NCBI GenBank assembly: GCA_945871915.1 | Contig: CAMBXO010000001.1 | Span: 62,001-126,000 of the forward strand | Direction: 5' to 3' | DNA: 64,000 bases | Origin: Singulisphaera sp. GP187 | GTDB taxonomy: Bacteria; Planctomycetota; Phycisphaerae; Phycisphaerales; SM1A02 | Shown here: in pieces, positions 25,765-35,724 of the stretch | Layout: each line of letters opens with the position of its first letter | How positions within the stretch are numbered: the first letter of the stretch is position 1 | Position numbers and translations under genes: made by a program | Notes under the pieces: generated by a model | What the model was told of the DNA's origin: nothing | Seen by the model: only the letters and a program-made list of their open reading frames with translations | Database searches by the model: none

Positions 25765-26654
25765 TCCACGGTCAACACATGCCATTTGATGCTCTGACGT
25801 ATGCATGGAATCATCCGCACAAACTTGGGCCTGCCCTTGCAGGTCGCTTTGCGTCGGATGGTGCTGGCCCCTGGACCCGTCTTGATGGAAGTTTCGACCA
25901 ACTTGCAGCGGCGGTACGACCGATGACCGCCGCCATTGTGTGTGGGTTGCGTTCGGATGCCATGGACCTTCATGTGAATGCACGAGATGTCGCTGACGCG
26001 GTGTCGCGAGATCCCATTCGACTTGGTGGATTCGTTGGCATCGATCCCATGAGTCCCGATTGGCGCGAAGAACTGCAGACCGCCGTGGCCCTCGGTATGC
26101 GAGGCGTCTGTGTGGCTCCTGCCGCGCAAGCGGTTCATCCAACTCATCCGCACGCCATGGAATTGTGGGAGACATGCCAGAGCCAATCCCTCCCGGTGAT
26201 TTCGGCCCCCATTGGAACCAAAGTTGGTGCGGGGCCTCTTGACTTTGCACGACCCATCGCATGGGACGAAACCGCGAGGGCGTTTCCGCGACTTCGCATC
26301 CTGCTTGGCGGTTTTGGCTGGCCATGGATTGATGAGTGCCTCGCCATGCTAAGCCGTTACCCGAATCTGTTTACAGAAACCAGCACGCTTGTTCCCACTC
26401 CGTGGCGGCTGTACGGCGCCTTGCGAGATGCGTGGGCTCTTGGTGTGCTTGATCGCGTGCTGATGGGGAGTGCCTTTCCATTTTCCGAACCCGCCGAAGC
26501 CGCCGAGACATGCCTTCGCGTGAATGTCTATGCGCCACCACAGGGGCCGCGTATTCCAATAAGTTCTCTGAGAGCCATGGTGGAGCGAGATTGTTTCAAA
26601 ACCTTGGGCGCACGCGGACCAACTTTGAGCGATGGTGTTGGAGTGGCCGCATGA
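25761..26654 (+). CDS. Amidohydrolase-2 family protein (TIM barrel), possibly impaired metal site
   Basis: 297 residues. Barrel-like order of motifs: VDxH-like region is reduced to NHPH near residue 18, then GFVGIDPM, GMRGVCVAPA, and LFTETSTL. The family's GSDxP is replaced by GSAFPF, so a metal-ligand aspartate appears to be missing. The start is fixed by an ATGA overlap with menG. Activity on any given substrate cannot be predicted; a regulatory or altered hydrolase is possible. Confidence 0.75.
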   Translation: MIHGQHMPFDALTYAWNHPHKLGPALAGRFASDGAGPWTRLDGSFDQLAAAVRPMTAAIVCGLRSDAMDLHVNARDVADAVSRDPIRLGGFVGIDPMSPDWREELQTAVALGMRGVCVAPAAQAVHPTHPHAMELWETCQSQSLPVISAPIGTKVGAGPLDFARPIAWDETARAFPRLRILLGGFGWPWIDECLAMLSRYPNLFTETSTLVPTPWRLYGALRDAWALGVLDRVLMGSAFPFSEPAEAAETCLRVNVYAPPQGPRIPISSLRAMVERDCFKTLGARGPTLSDGVGVAA

Positions 26655-27304
26655 AATACCTCACACTCCTCGCTTTGCTGTTCATCGCTGGCTGCTATTC
26701 GGTGCAATGGCCATGGACCATTTCCGAACTCACCACATCTGGGCTCACCGATCAGCCCGTCAAAATCACCACCATTCCAACGGAAGCGTGGTACATGATT
26801 GAGCCGGCGCAGGTGAGTTTTTACTCATGCGATATTTCGCTTGAAGAACTTGCCGCAGGCAACAAACTCAGTGGCCAAGTGGTGAACATTCAAATGCTCT
26901 GGGAACCCAAGCCCGGCATGACCCCCATTGAACCAACCACCACAAATATTTCCATTCGTCTGGTGGTGTTTGCAGAAGGCGAAGTTGGTGTCTACGGAGG
27001 CGGTGGTTTTGCATGGCCGCGCGGCAAACCCGAGAGCGGTTCCGTTGGGCTGCTGCTGACGGGCAGCAGTCTGTCACTGATTGCTCGAACCAAAGGGTTT
27101 GTGGATTTGCTCAGCCCCGCAGAAATGCTTGGCACGCTTGATGCCAAAATGAATGAAGCCAAGGCTTCGTCCATTCGCCGCACCGTCAGTCAAGTGGTGA
27201 CTGACGCACTTGGGACCGTTCGATGGGTCAACGGCGGTTCACCGCAAGACGACTTGTCGCTGGCCGACGCACACGTTCGATCACTTCACCAACGGCAACA
27301 ATAA
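26651..27304 (+). CDS. Lipoprotein of unknown function
   Basis: 217 residues. The N-terminus MKYLTLLALLFIAGC is a clear type II signal with lipobox FIAGC, so it is anchored to a membrane. The rest is beta-rich and ends in a helical, charged region (DAKMNEAKASSIRRTV). No known family recognised. The ATG overlaps the amidohydrolase stop (ATGA), making it the third gene after menG. The 3' end overlaps the convergent NUDIX gene by 24 bases. Confidence 0.72.
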   Translation: MKYLTLLALLFIAGCYSVQWPWTISELTTSGLTDQPVKITTIPTEAWYMIEPAQVSFYSCDISLEELAAGNKLSGQVVNIQMLWEPKPGMTPIEPTTTNISIRLVVFAEGEVGVYGGGGFAWPRGKPESGSVGLLLTGSSLSLIARTKGFVDLLSPAEMLGTLDAKMNEAKASSIRRTVSQVVTDALGTVRWVNGGSPQDDLSLADAHVRSLHQRQQ

Positions 27305-27946
27305 ATCCGTTGCGTGCGAGCGTGGGCTTCGCAGATGCGGATTTGGTTCCACCACAACTTCGGTGTGTTCCCACGAAGCGGGTGCATCCACTGCCGCATG
27401 GTCGACCGAGGCATGATGAACGATGTCCCATGTGCCGACCCGTGCATCAAACAGGAGCGCGACCGCCACCACGCCCGCGTTGCACTCCAAGCCTGCTTCC
27501 TCTCGCAGTTCGCGGCGCACTGCATCGACCGGAATCTCGCCCACACCCAGCGAACCGCCGCCGAGAAATTCCCACTCACCGCCATAGGTCAGACTGTTGC
27601 CACTTCGACGACCCATCAACCAGCCATCAGAAGTCAGTGCCATGCATTTCACACCAAGCGGCCGCACCGGACTCATTTCATTGTCATGGAGCAATCTCGC
27701 CACCGCTTGAAAGCGATACGCCGCCTCCATGACATGCAGCGTGACGCCGCCATGACCGTCTCGCGTGTGCGACAACACATGCCAGATGGCTCCGTCGTGC
27801 AATCGCTTGTTCTTCTGTTGGGCCAATGCAAACAATCGATCCACTTCATCAAGATCCGCGCCCGGCGGAATCCACTGCCCCGGTTCCACCAGCATGCGAG
27901 GTGGTCGACGAAGCAGAATCAGTCGATCCGTTTCCATACTCGGCAT
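27281..27946 (-). CDS. NUDIX hydrolase
   Basis: About 221 residues from the ATG at 27946 (27937 is also possible). The Nudix box GGGSLGVGEIPVDAVRRELREEAGL fits G-x5-E-x7-REUXEEXGU, so it cleaves nucleoside diphosphates linked to another group. An N-terminal region of about 100 residues (rich in charged residues, HVLSHTRDGHGG) precedes the catalytic fold and is not recognised; it may set the substrate. Divergent from the POT transporter by 37 bases, convergent with the lipoprotein gene. Confidence 0.88.
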   Translation of the reverse strand: MPSMETDRLILLRRPPRMLVEPGQWIPPGADLDEVDRLFALAQQKNKRLHDGAIWHVLSHTRDGHGGVTLHVMEAAYRFQAVARLLHDNEMSPVRPLGVKCMALTSDGWLMGRRSGNSLTYGGEWEFLGGGSLGVGEIPVDAVRRELREEAGLECNAGVVAVALLFDARVGTWDIVHHASVDHAAVDAPASWEHTEVVVEPNPHLRSPRSHATDLLLPLVK

Positions 27947-27983
27947 TGTCCATGAATCGTGGGCTTCGGTTATTGTTCCGCGC

Positions 27984-29846
27984 ATGAATCCATCGAGTGA
28001 CCTCACCTTAGAAGTCGAGCGGCAACCCTCAGGCCTGTTTCTGCTTTTCTTCGCTGAAATGTGGGAGCGATTCTCGTTTTACGGCATGCGAGCCCTGCTT
28101 GTGTTTTACATGTTGAAGGGGTTCATGAAAACGACGGATGATCGCGCCTACGCCATCTATGGTGCATACGGCGCTCTGGTGTATGCCACCCCGTTTATCG
28201 GTGGAATGATTAGTGACAAGTTCATCGGCGCTCGGCGTGCCGTGATTTGGGGCGGATTGCTTATGGCGGCGGGTCACTTGCTGCTCACCGTCTCCGAGGA
28301 ATGGGCATTCTTTGGAGCGCTCGGACTGCTCATCTGCGGAAACGGTTTCTTCAAACCCAATATCAGCACCATGGTGGGGTCGCTGTATAGCCGCACCAGT
28401 GGAAAGCGAGATGCGGGATTCACCCTGTTTTATATGGGCATCAATTTAGGTGCTGCGTTAGCCCCGCTGGTCTGCGGTTACATCGGCGAAACCTATGGTT
28501 TTCACTATGGATTTGGGCTCGCCACGATCGGCATGCTGGTGGGCCTTGCCACTTTTGCTGCACCCTCGGGCATCGCTCGCGGGCTCATCGCAATGGCCGT
28601 CGTTGGATTGATTCTCACCATGACATGGGCGGCTCGCGACAACACAACGCAGTTGTGGCTCAATGCGCCCATTGCCCTGGCACTGGCCGTCGCCGGTGTG
28701 GTGAGTTTTATTCAATTGGGTCGGGGCGGTCTGCCAGACCATATCGGCGAAGCCCCACACGGCAAGGGTTTATCTCCGATGGTTCTCACGGTGCTTGGCA
28801 CGCTGGTGGCCCTGCCTCTTTTGGCACTCCTCACCAAGCAAACAGACGAAGCCGCGTGGTGTCTGAACATCATTGGCGTGGTGGCCTTTGGGTCGATCAT
28901 TGTCACGGCCCTTCGAAGCGATCGAATTGAACGAGATCGATTGCTGGTGGTGGTGGTGCTGTGCTTCTTCAGCATGCTCTTCTGGGCGTTCTTTGAACAA
29001 GCCGGAAGTAGTGTGAACAATTTCACCGACCGAAATGTTTCACGTGTGGTGGGTTCGACGCCGGTGACGGCCGGCACCACCTACAACGATGTTCCAGTGA
29101 CACAGGAATTTCTTGGCCATGAAGTCAACGGAACCACCTGGCAACTTGAAGACATCGAAAAGGCCGAGCGAACCCGCACCGCCGCCGCACTGATCCCCGG
29201 CGCGACCAGCGAGGGTGGGCGGATCACCTTTACCGCAACTCCGCAACACGCCGAACACGGATTGCAAGTGATGGGGACCGAAATCAAAGCGTCTGTATTT
29301 CAGGCAGCCAATCCGACTTTCATCTTGATCTTCGGCCTGCCCTTCTCGCTGCTGTGGGGATGGCTGGGAACCCGCGGACGAGATCCGAGCGCCCCATTCA
29401 AATTTGTTCTTGGGCTTCTTCAAGTCTCTGCAGGGTTCGGCGCCCTATGGATGGGTGCCATCAACGCAGACAGCCACGGCATGGTGGCGGTTGGATGGTT
29501 GATGCTGAGTTACCTGCTGCAAACCACCGGTGAACTCTGTCTCTCACCGGTCGGCTTGTCGTTGGTCACACGACTCTCGCCCGTTCGCATCGTGAGCACC
29601 GTGATGGGCGCGTGGTTTTTGGCCACAAGTTTCAGCCATCTGCTGGCGGCGGCCATCGCCAAATTGAGTTCGGTGGCAGAGAGCGAGACCGGCGTCCTTA
29701 CGCCACTGGCCTCGCTGCCGGGCTACACCAAGATCTTTATGCTCATCACCATCGCGGCCGCGCTCTCAAGCGTTCTTCTTTTGGTGCTTACGCCGAAACT
29801 GCGCAGCATGATGCACCTTGATGCCCTCGAACCGGCATCGCCATAA
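27984..29846 (+). CDS. Proton-dependent oligopeptide transporter (POT/PTR2 family)
   Basis: 620 residues with about fourteen hydrophobic segments. The POT signature EMWERFSFYGMRALLVFYM lies near residues 28-46 (ExxERFxYYG type), followed by GGMISDKF-IGAR and GNGFFKPNISTMVG. It imports di- and tripeptides with protons. An extracellular loop of about 110 residues (near 345-450, low in hydrophobics) is longer than in E. coli Dtp proteins. ATG at 27984 chosen because the long frame from 27765 runs through the NUDIX gene. Confidence 0.92.
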   Translation: MNPSSDLTLEVERQPSGLFLLFFAEMWERFSFYGMRALLVFYMLKGFMKTTDDRAYAIYGAYGALVYATPFIGGMISDKFIGARRAVIWGGLLMAAGHLLLTVSEEWAFFGALGLLICGNGFFKPNISTMVGSLYSRTSGKRDAGFTLFYMGINLGAALAPLVCGYIGETYGFHYGFGLATIGMLVGLATFAAPSGIARGLIAMAVVGLILTMTWAARDNTTQLWLNAPIALALAVAGVVSFIQLGRGGLPDHIGEAPHGKGLSPMVLTVLGTLVALPLLALLTKQTDEAAWCLNIIGVVAFGSIIVTALRSDRIERDRLLVVVVLCFFSMLFWAFFEQAGSSVNNFTDRNVSRVVGSTPVTAGTTYNDVPVTQEFLGHEVNGTTWQLEDIEKAERTRTAAALIPGATSEGGRITFTATPQHAEHGLQVMGTEIKASVFQAANPTFILIFGLPFSLLWGWLGTRGRDPSAPFKFVLGLLQVSAGFGALWMGAINADSHGMVAVGWLMLSYLLQTTGELCLSPVGLSLVTRLSPVRIVSTVMGAWFLATSFSHLLAAAIAKLSSVAESETGVLTPLASLPGYTKIFMLITIAAALSSVLLLVLTPKLRSMMHLDALEPASP

Positions 29847-29857
29847 CGAACGAGACT

Positions 29858-30370
29858 TCACTTGATAAAGGTGAGTGAAGCCGGGTCTTTGCGGACACCC
29901 GGAAACGCCAGCACACGATTGTGCATGCAGACATAGACACCCGGCGGCAGAATTTGTACCGCAAGCAGGGCTTCTGTAATGTTTTGCAACGCATCCGTCG
30001 AACGAAGTTCAAACGGACGCATGGCGCCGGTGAACACCACTGCACCACGTGCGCCACCCGCAGCGTTGAGCCGGGCCAGCGTGGTTTCGCCAGATTCGGC
30101 CAAGCGATCCGTGCCATGCACCACCACCACACCATCATGGGTCGTGAGTTGATGTTCAACTTCGTGGGCGATCCGAGTGTGATCCGCGGGCGTCATGTCA
30201 AGACTGTCTTTGTTCATCAACGCCACACGCGTGATCGCTGAAATGCCTCGCAAATCAAGGTGCCCCAGCAGGTCGTCAATCACGCCTTCGCGATTGGCAA
30301 GCGTTCCGCCGAGTTCGTCGTAGGTCTTCTCAATGGTTCCGCCAGTTGTCAGGAGTGCAATGCGTGCCAT
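29858..30370 (-). CDS. Half-size asparaginase-like protein
   Basis: 170 residues corresponding only to the N-terminal domain of L-asparaginase. It has LLTTGGTIEKTYD with the nucleophile Thr, then VVVHGTDRLAESGE (the second catalytic Thr motif is HGTDR rather than HGTDT), and FTGAMRPFELRSTDALQN. The C-terminal domain that completes the usual active site is absent. Such single-domain members are known, but their substrate is unclear. Convergent with the POT gene, 11 bases apart. Confidence 0.8.
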   Translation of the reverse strand: MARIALLTTGGTIEKTYDELGGTLANREGVIDDLLGHLDLRGISAITRVALMNKDSLDMTPADHTRIAHEVEHQLTTHDGVVVVHGTDRLAESGETTLARLNAAGGARGAVVFTGAMRPFELRSTDALQNITEALLAVQILPPGVYVCMHNRVLAFPGVRKDPASLTFIK

Positions 30371-30395
30371 GGGCTGAAGGTAGCAAAGGGCCGCA

Positions 30396-32633
30396 TCAAC
30401 CCTCGATCAAAGCTTCATGTGGTGGCAGGCACTCCGTTTCATTGCAGCACTGCCACGTCACCAACAATCGAAGGGGTCGCGGAGCCGGACGAGGTTCCAC
30501 CAGCGTGATGCCGACTCGAACTTCCGATGCATGCACCACGGCGCCCTGCGGACCGTGCGTGCCGATTGGCCAATCCACTTCCAACTTCACGCCAACATCG
30601 CGAGGTGAAATGGACAAGTTTCGCGGACTGGTCGCCTCGGGAGCGTGCGCGTAAATGAAATGACCCGCTTGCATCTGTAAACGCAATTCGAATTGTTGTT
30701 TGGACAAGTCGATCGCCACCAACTCAGCGTGAACAGGCCCCTGCGGAAGTCCGCCTGGAATCCGAGAATCATCCATCTGACGAAACGCCCCCGCTGCCAA
30801 CACGCTTCGTGGAGAACTGGTGGGCCGCTCTGAAATAGTTCCGCTGGCACGGTCAAGGCCTTTGTATGCCCATTCGGCCCAGCGAGGTTCTTTGGTGATC
30901 TGCGCACACTTCACCAAGGCTTCACTGATCGCCCCCGCTCCGCTTGGCATGGCTCCATCTTCCACACTTGCAATCGTTGTAAAGCGTCCAGCGTGGTCCG
31001 CGGTGGCTTCGATCCAACCCGAAGTGTCACTCCAAAATCGCTCATGAGCCTGATGCAGAAACCGTTGAGCCTGCAAGAGCCACGCATCGTGACTGGTGGC
31101 GCGGTGCAGGGCCAACAACCCAAGACTCATGCACGCAAAATCTTCAAGATAGGCCTCGCCGCTCACAACTCCCGCTCGCCACGATCTCGCAAGCGTTCCG
31201 TCGGGCATGCGAGCCTTGGTCAGCACGCACTCGGCGGCTCGCGTTGCGGCCACTGCAAGATCACTTCGATGCAAGAACATCGCCGCGTCAGCCAAACCTT
31301 CGATGGCCAAACCATTCCATGCGGCAATCACTCCGTCATCCACCGTGGCTTGAGGCCTTGTCGCTCGAGCAGTTCGCAAATATCCACGCATGGCTTGAAA
31401 GGCTCGCAACCAATCACTCCATGGAATGCCGGCTTTGGCTGCCAACACCTCCGGCCGATCCTGCAAGGTCAGCACCCACTCCGGCGCGGGTTGAGGCGAG
31501 TGTGGGTCCACAAAGTTGGCGGCACGATCCAATCCGAAGGCGTGCGTGGCCAGCGAATTTAGTTCCACATGCCCCGCGTCCCGCAACGCGTCGTTCATCT
31601 GCTGGTGCGTCCACACATAACTGGACCCCTCACGACCACCGGCATCTGCGTCGATTGCGGCCACAAATCCACCATGTGGTGCCTGCATCGAACCAATCAT
31701 GAAACCGGCCAATTCCTCGGCCACACTCTGCAGAAATGCATCGCCGCTCGCTGCCCGTGCATAGAGCGAAAGCAGTTGCCCCTGGTCATAGAGCATCTTT
31801 TCAAAGTGCGGCACGGTCCACGCCTCATCAACGGCGTAGCGATGAAACCCACCATCGAGTTGATCTCGCACACCACCCATCGCCATGCGTTCCAGGGTTC
31901 GGTGCACCACGCCACACGCTGCAGCATCCTGTGGACGAGATTGCAAAAGACGAATCCACGACGGCTGCGGAAATTTTGGTGCCGCGCCAAATCCTCCATG
32001 AACACGATCGTGAAACGCGATCAACGCGTGGGTCGCTCGGTCTTCAAGCGTTTGATCCAGCGGTCGACGAGCGGTGGCAAGTTGCATCTCCGCGGCCACA
32101 AGCCGAGCCATTTCAGTTGACTGCACCAGCACCTGCTCACGACGAGTGGTCCACGCGCCCGCCAGCCGCTGAAGCAATTCAGCAAACCCCATGCGGCCGT
32201 GCGATGGTTGCGGCGGGTAATAGGTTCCGGCAAAGAACGGAGAGAGAGAGACTGGGTCAAGAAAGACATGCAAGGGCCATCCACCACTGGGTCGCCCTTC
32301 CGTCAGAGATGTAAACACCTGACACGTGGTCATCCAAATGCGATCAAGATCGGGTCTGGCCTCTCGATCCACTTTCACGCAGACATAGTGTTGGTGCATC
32401 AGCGCCGCAATCGCTTCATCCTGAAACGACTCATGTTCCATCACATGACACCAATGGCACGTGCTGTATCCAATACTGACCAGTAATGGAACATCACGGC
32501 GACGCGCCTCGGCAATGGCCGCCTCACACCACGGCCACCATGGCACTGGATTGCCAGCATGCTGACGGAGATAGGCACTCGGCTGGTCACCGAGGCGGTT
32601 CACTCCAACCTCGTTGCACGCGTGGTCGGTCAT
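30396..32633 (-). CDS. YyaL/DUF255 thioredoxin-like protein fused to a DsbD-alpha-like domain
   Basis: 745 residues from the ATG at 32633 ([12 protein letters not shown]). The N-terminal thioredoxin-like DUF255 has [15 protein letters not shown], then [11 protein letters not shown] and FFAGTYYPP. An N-acylglucosamine-epimerase-like helical barrel follows ([47 protein letters not shown]). The last 120 residues are beta-rich and end with [12 protein letters not shown], the pattern of the DsbD/DipZ N-terminal domain. The extra redox domain is unusual for YyaL. No signal peptide is evident. Divergent from the membrane protein at 32686. Confidence 0.85.
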   Translation of the reverse strand: MTDHACNEVGVNRLGDQPSAYLRQHAGNPVPWWPWCEAAIAEARRRDVPLLVSIGYSTCHWCHVMEHESFQDEAIAALMHQHYVCVKVDREARPDLDRIWMTTCQVFTSLTEGRPSGGWPLHVFLDPVSLSPFFAGTYYPPQPSHGRMGFAELLQRLAGAWTTRREQVLVQSTEMARLVAAEMQLATARRPLDQTLEDRATHALIAFHDRVHGGFGAAPKFPQPSWIRLLQSRPQDAAACGVVHRTLERMAMGGVRDQLDGGFHRYAVDEAWTVPHFEKMLYDQGQLLSLYARAASGDAFLQSVAEELAGFMIGSMQAPHGGFVAAIDADAGGREGSSYVWTHQQMNDALRDAGHVELNSLATHAFGLDRAANFVDPHSPQPAPEWVLTLQDRPEVLAAKAGIPWSDWLRAFQAMRGYLRTARATRPQATVDDGVIAAWNGLAIEGLADAAMFLHRSDLAVAATRAAECVLTKARMPDGTLARSWRAGVVSGEAYLEDFACMSLGLLALHRATSHDAWLLQAQRFLHQAHERFWSDTSGWIEATADHAGRFTTIASVEDGAMPSGAGAISEALVKCAQITKEPRWAEWAYKGLDRASGTISERPTSSPRSVLAAGAFRQMDDSRIPGGLPQGPVHAELVAIDLSKQQFELRLQMQAGHFIYAHAPEATSPRNLSISPRDVGVKLEVDWPIGTHGPQGAVVHASEVRVGITLVEPRPAPRPLRLLVTWQCCNETECLPPHEALIEG

Positions 32634-32685
32634 GAGGTCAACCCGAAGATATCCGCGAGCCGATAGAAGATGCGTGGAACACACC

Positions 32686-33438
32686 ATGATTGAAGCAAGT
32701 TGGTTCGGCCCCCTGCTTGCCGGTGTTGTTGGTGCAGCTTTCTGGGCATGTGGTGCAAAGTTCAGTCGTCAGGCCGTCATGCTTGTGGGATTCTGCGCAG
32801 GGGTTCCGTTTGGCGGCATGGCGGCAGGATGGATTGCGTGGAGTTGGATTCCACCGGTCGTTGGGGCAATCCTTGGCGCATTCGTAGGACTTATTGCGGT
32901 TCGAATCGCCTACCGATGCATGTTGTCGTTGACCATCGGTGTCGTTGCGGCGCTGCTCGCAGCCGTTCTTTCATCGGCCCTAGTGGATCGCGGCGCCATC
33001 GCAGTCGGCGACCTGCACCTATCTCGTGCAACAACTGCACGAGCTGCGGCACTGGCCGATTCCATTTCCAGTGAAATTCAATCCAATGAATCTGAACAGA
33101 ACATGCTGGCGGCCACACGAAGCGCCATCGAACGTTTCTGGACAACGCTTGACCGCCCAGAACAAACCTTTGTGTTCGCCAGCACCGTTGCGTGCGGCGC
33201 TGCGGGACTACTTCTTGGTTTCTTTGCCAAAAGGCTCGCCGAACTGGTGACCACTTCGATTCTTGGAAGCATCTTGATTGCGTGGGCGTTGGGGCAAGCC
33301 ATGGGCAACTCAGGGCCGTCGCTTGCCACATGGGCTCTGGCAACACTGGTGCTCTCGGTGGCGGGCATGGTGGTGCAGTTGCTTTCCGCCACCCGCCTCG
33401 AAGACAGCCCCGCATCCTCGCACGCTGAAACAGCCTGA
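32686..33438 (+). CDS. Multi-pass membrane protein of unknown function
   Basis: 250 residues. Hydrophobic segments are dense from residue 8 to 105 (about four to five helices), then a soluble loop near 107-150 and about three more helices after 160. The start at 32686 follows from the first long helix. No family recognised; it resembles DUF4203-like proteins only by topology. It is followed by lysA after a 33-base gap and is probably co-transcribed with it. Confidence 0.65.
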   Translation: MIEASWFGPLLAGVVGAAFWACGAKFSRQAVMLVGFCAGVPFGGMAAGWIAWSWIPPVVGAILGAFVGLIAVRIAYRCMLSLTIGVVAALLAAVLSSALVDRGAIAVGDLHLSRATTARAAALADSISSEIQSNESEQNMLAATRSAIERFWTTLDRPEQTFVFASTVACGAAGLLLGFFAKRLAELVTTSILGSILIAWALGQAMGNSGPSLATWALATLVLSVAGMVVQLLSATRLEDSPASSHAETA

Positions 33439-33471
33439 CACAACGCCTGCGATCTGCGACACTCTCAGCCG

Positions 33472-34779
33472 ATGGACCACTTCTCATTTGTCAATGGCTC
33501 GTTGCACGCCGAAGGGGTCTCGCTCGCTTCGATTGCTTCCTCGGTCGAAACTCCCTGCTTTGTCTATAGCACCGCCACGCTGCAGGATCACATCAGAAAA
33601 ATTCAATCCGCTTTTGCGGACCTCGATCCCCTGATTTGTTTTAGCGTGAAGTGTTGCCCGAATCTTTCCATTCTTTCATTGGTCGCCGCGGAAGGCTGCG
33701 GCATGGATGTCGTGAGTCCTGGCGAACTGCAACGGGCACTGGCCGCTGGCGTTCCGCCCGCCCGCATTGCCTATGCAGGCGTGGGCAAGTCACACGCTGC
33801 ATTGACCGAAGCAATTTCCATGGGTGTGGGCTGTTTGAATGTGGAGAGTGCAGAAGAACTTGAATTGATTGCACGGATCTCCACCGACCTTCGCACGCCG
33901 GTGTCTTTAGCGCTGCGAGTGAATCCCGATGTGGATGCTGGAACGCATCGCCATACCACCACCGGCATTCGCACCACCAAGTTTGGAGTCAGCTCCGCTC
34001 GCGCCATGGAACTCTTTGACTCCATGCGTGACCACCCATTCGCTCGAATCGAAGGCGTGCATCTGCACATTGGCTCGCCGGTGTTGAAAGCTGAACGATA
34101 CGGCGAGGCTTTGGATGTCACGCTTCGATTGATTGAACATCTCGCCCACCGCGGCCACACGATCCGCACGCTCGATCTGGGCGGCGGTTTCGGCGCCGAC
34201 TACCAAAGCGGCCAGTCCCCCACTCCCTCGGATTACGCATCTGTCATTGTTCCTCGTCTGCAACCGCTCAAGAAGCAAGGCATGAAATTTATTCTTGAAC
34301 CCGGCCGATGTATTGCGGCCAATGCAGGCGTGCTGCTGCTTCGGGTGGTGCGTATCAAGCGTGAAGCGGGCAAAACGTTTGTCATCTGCGATGCGGGCAT
34401 GAATGCATTGCTTCGGCCAAGCCATTACGACGCATTTCACTTTATGTGGCCGGTGCGGCCACCATCGCAACAGATTCCGCTTCGGCGCACCGCTGAGCCA
34501 GAGTTTGCAAACCTCACGCGATGTGATGTGGTCGGACCTCTCTGCGAAACTGGCGACTACTTGGCGCTTGATCGAATGCTTCCGGCCATGCAGGACGGCG
34601 ATTTGCTCGCGGTCTTCACGGCGGGCGCCTATGGCATGAGCATGGCCAGTCGATACAACGCGCAGCCCCTTCCCGCAGAAGTGCTTGTGCGCGGCAACTC
34701 GGCTTCGCTGGTTCGTCGCCGCGAGAGCCTGACCGATTTGATTTCGCATGAGATGCATGCGACACCCGTTTCTGCGTAG
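33472..34779 (+). CDS. lysA: Diaminopimelate decarboxylase (PLP, alanine racemase fold)
   Basis: Final step of lysine synthesis. 435 residues. The PLP lysine is Lys60 in FSVKCC (family YAVKAN), then GVHLHIGSP, the glycine loop DLGGGFG and EPGRCIAANAG, and GPLCETGD with the catalytic cysteine. The C-terminal lobe has VFTAGAYGMSMASRYN. Order and spacing fit LysA rather than the carboxynorspermidine decarboxylases, although both belong to this fold. It leads two small genes on the same strand. Confidence 0.92.
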   Translation: MDHFSFVNGSLHAEGVSLASIASSVETPCFVYSTATLQDHIRKIQSAFADLDPLICFSVKCCPNLSILSLVAAEGCGMDVVSPGELQRALAAGVPPARIAYAGVGKSHAALTEAISMGVGCLNVESAEELELIARISTDLRTPVSLALRVNPDVDAGTHRHTTTGIRTTKFGVSSARAMELFDSMRDHPFARIEGVHLHIGSPVLKAERYGEALDVTLRLIEHLAHRGHTIRTLDLGGGFGADYQSGQSPTPSDYASVIVPRLQPLKKQGMKFILEPGRCIAANAGVLLLRVVRIKREAGKTFVICDAGMNALLRPSHYDAFHFMWPVRPPSQQIPLRRTAEPEFANLTRCDVVGPLCETGDYLALDRMLPAMQDGDLLAVFTAGAYGMSMASRYNAQPLPAEVLVRGNSASLVRRRESLTDLISHEMHATPVSA

Positions 34780-34793
34780 GCTTCTGCGTTCCT

Positions 34794-35255
34794 ATGGTCA
34801 AGCGCGAGCACAACGGAATTTGGATCACACTGAAGGAAACCATTGCCGCAGGGCACGAAGAAGTTTTTGCCTGCCTCACAACCGATGTCGGATTGACACG
34901 GTGGTTCACGCTTGCGGCTGAAGTTGATCTTCGCCAGGGCGGCCACATGAAATTGGCCTTTGATTCCAAGTTCCGCCGTGCCTTCGAAGTTCCCATTCTG
35001 GAATTCAACGCAGAGGGCCGCGTCACATGGGGCTGGCCGATCGGTCTTGGCGATGAATACGTTGCGCTGGAATGGACCGTGACACCCGATGTGGAAGCCG
35101 GCTCACGCGTCATTCAGCGGCACGGCCCATTTCGTGATGACGCCGACTCTCTCATGAGCGCTGCCAACGATGCAGAAAGTTGGCGCTGGTACTTGTGCAA
35201 TCTGCGTACCGTGCTGGAAGCCAAGGTCGACATGCGACACGATCGTCCGCTGTAG
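34794..35255 (+). CDS. SRPBCC (AHSA1-like) small protein
   Basis: 153 residues with the Activator-of-Hsp90-homolog pattern: ITLKETIAAGHEEVFACLTT, TRWFTLAAEVD and GGHMKL, then FEVPILEFN and VALEWTV. These bind hydrophobic ligands or act as co-chaperones; nothing here fixes the role. It starts 14 bases after the lysA stop and probably belongs to its transcript. Confidence 0.8.
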   Translation: MVKREHNGIWITLKETIAAGHEEVFACLTTDVGLTRWFTLAAEVDLRQGGHMKLAFDSKFRRAFEVPILEFNAEGRVTWGWPIGLGDEYVALEWTVTPDVEAGSRVIQRHGPFRDDADSLMSAANDAESWRWYLCNLRTVLEAKVDMRHDRPL

Positions 35256-35264
35256 CCTGCCGAT

Positions 35265-35681
35265 ATGAACTGGCGTCTCTATCTCTTCGCATTGATCGGC
35301 ATGGTGTATTCGGTGGCACTGCTCGGAGCCGGCCTCTTGGCGTGGCGCATGACGGATCCGCAACAGAGTGGGGTCGACAATTTTGGTCTGCCTGTGCTTC
35401 TTTCAGCTGCCTTAGCGGTGTGCAGCGTGATGAGCCTGTGGATCCGAAAGGATCGGATCATCGGCATGATCGGCATTCATGTTGGTTTGATCATTCCGCT
35501 GGTGGCCGTTGTCTCGTTGGTGATGCGAGGCTGGGATTTGTTCCGCGTGGATGGACTGGGAAGTCCGCAAGTGATTCTGTGCGGCATCACGGCTCTCTTA
35601 GGTGTCTTTGTTTTTATGGCCATGTTCAACACGCGGCCACCAAAAGAAGCTCGCCACGCAGCCGAAAAAGACTCCGCCTGA
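35265..35681 (+). CDS. Small four-helix membrane protein
   Basis: 138 residues with four hydrophobic segments (about 5-27, 43-62, 66-87, 100-122) and a charged C-terminus ending KEARHAAEKDSA. No family recognised. Last gene of the lysA-SRPBCC group, nine bases after it. Convergent with pgpA. Confidence 0.68.
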   Translation: MNWRLYLFALIGMVYSVALLGAGLLAWRMTDPQQSGVDNFGLPVLLSAALAVCSVMSLWIRKDRIIGMIGIHVGLIIPLVAVVSLVMRGWDLFRVDGLGSPQVILCGITALLGVFVFMAMFNTRPPKEARHAAEKDSA

Positions 35682-35724
35682 TCTTTTCACACACCGCCAC
35701 ACATGGCGATGGTGGATTGGGGAT

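Noticed and set aside
29856-29880. CTTCACT/AGTGAAG inverted repeat between the POT and asparaginase genes
   Set aside because: Most of it lies in the asparaginase coding end and no T-tract follows, so I did not call a terminator.
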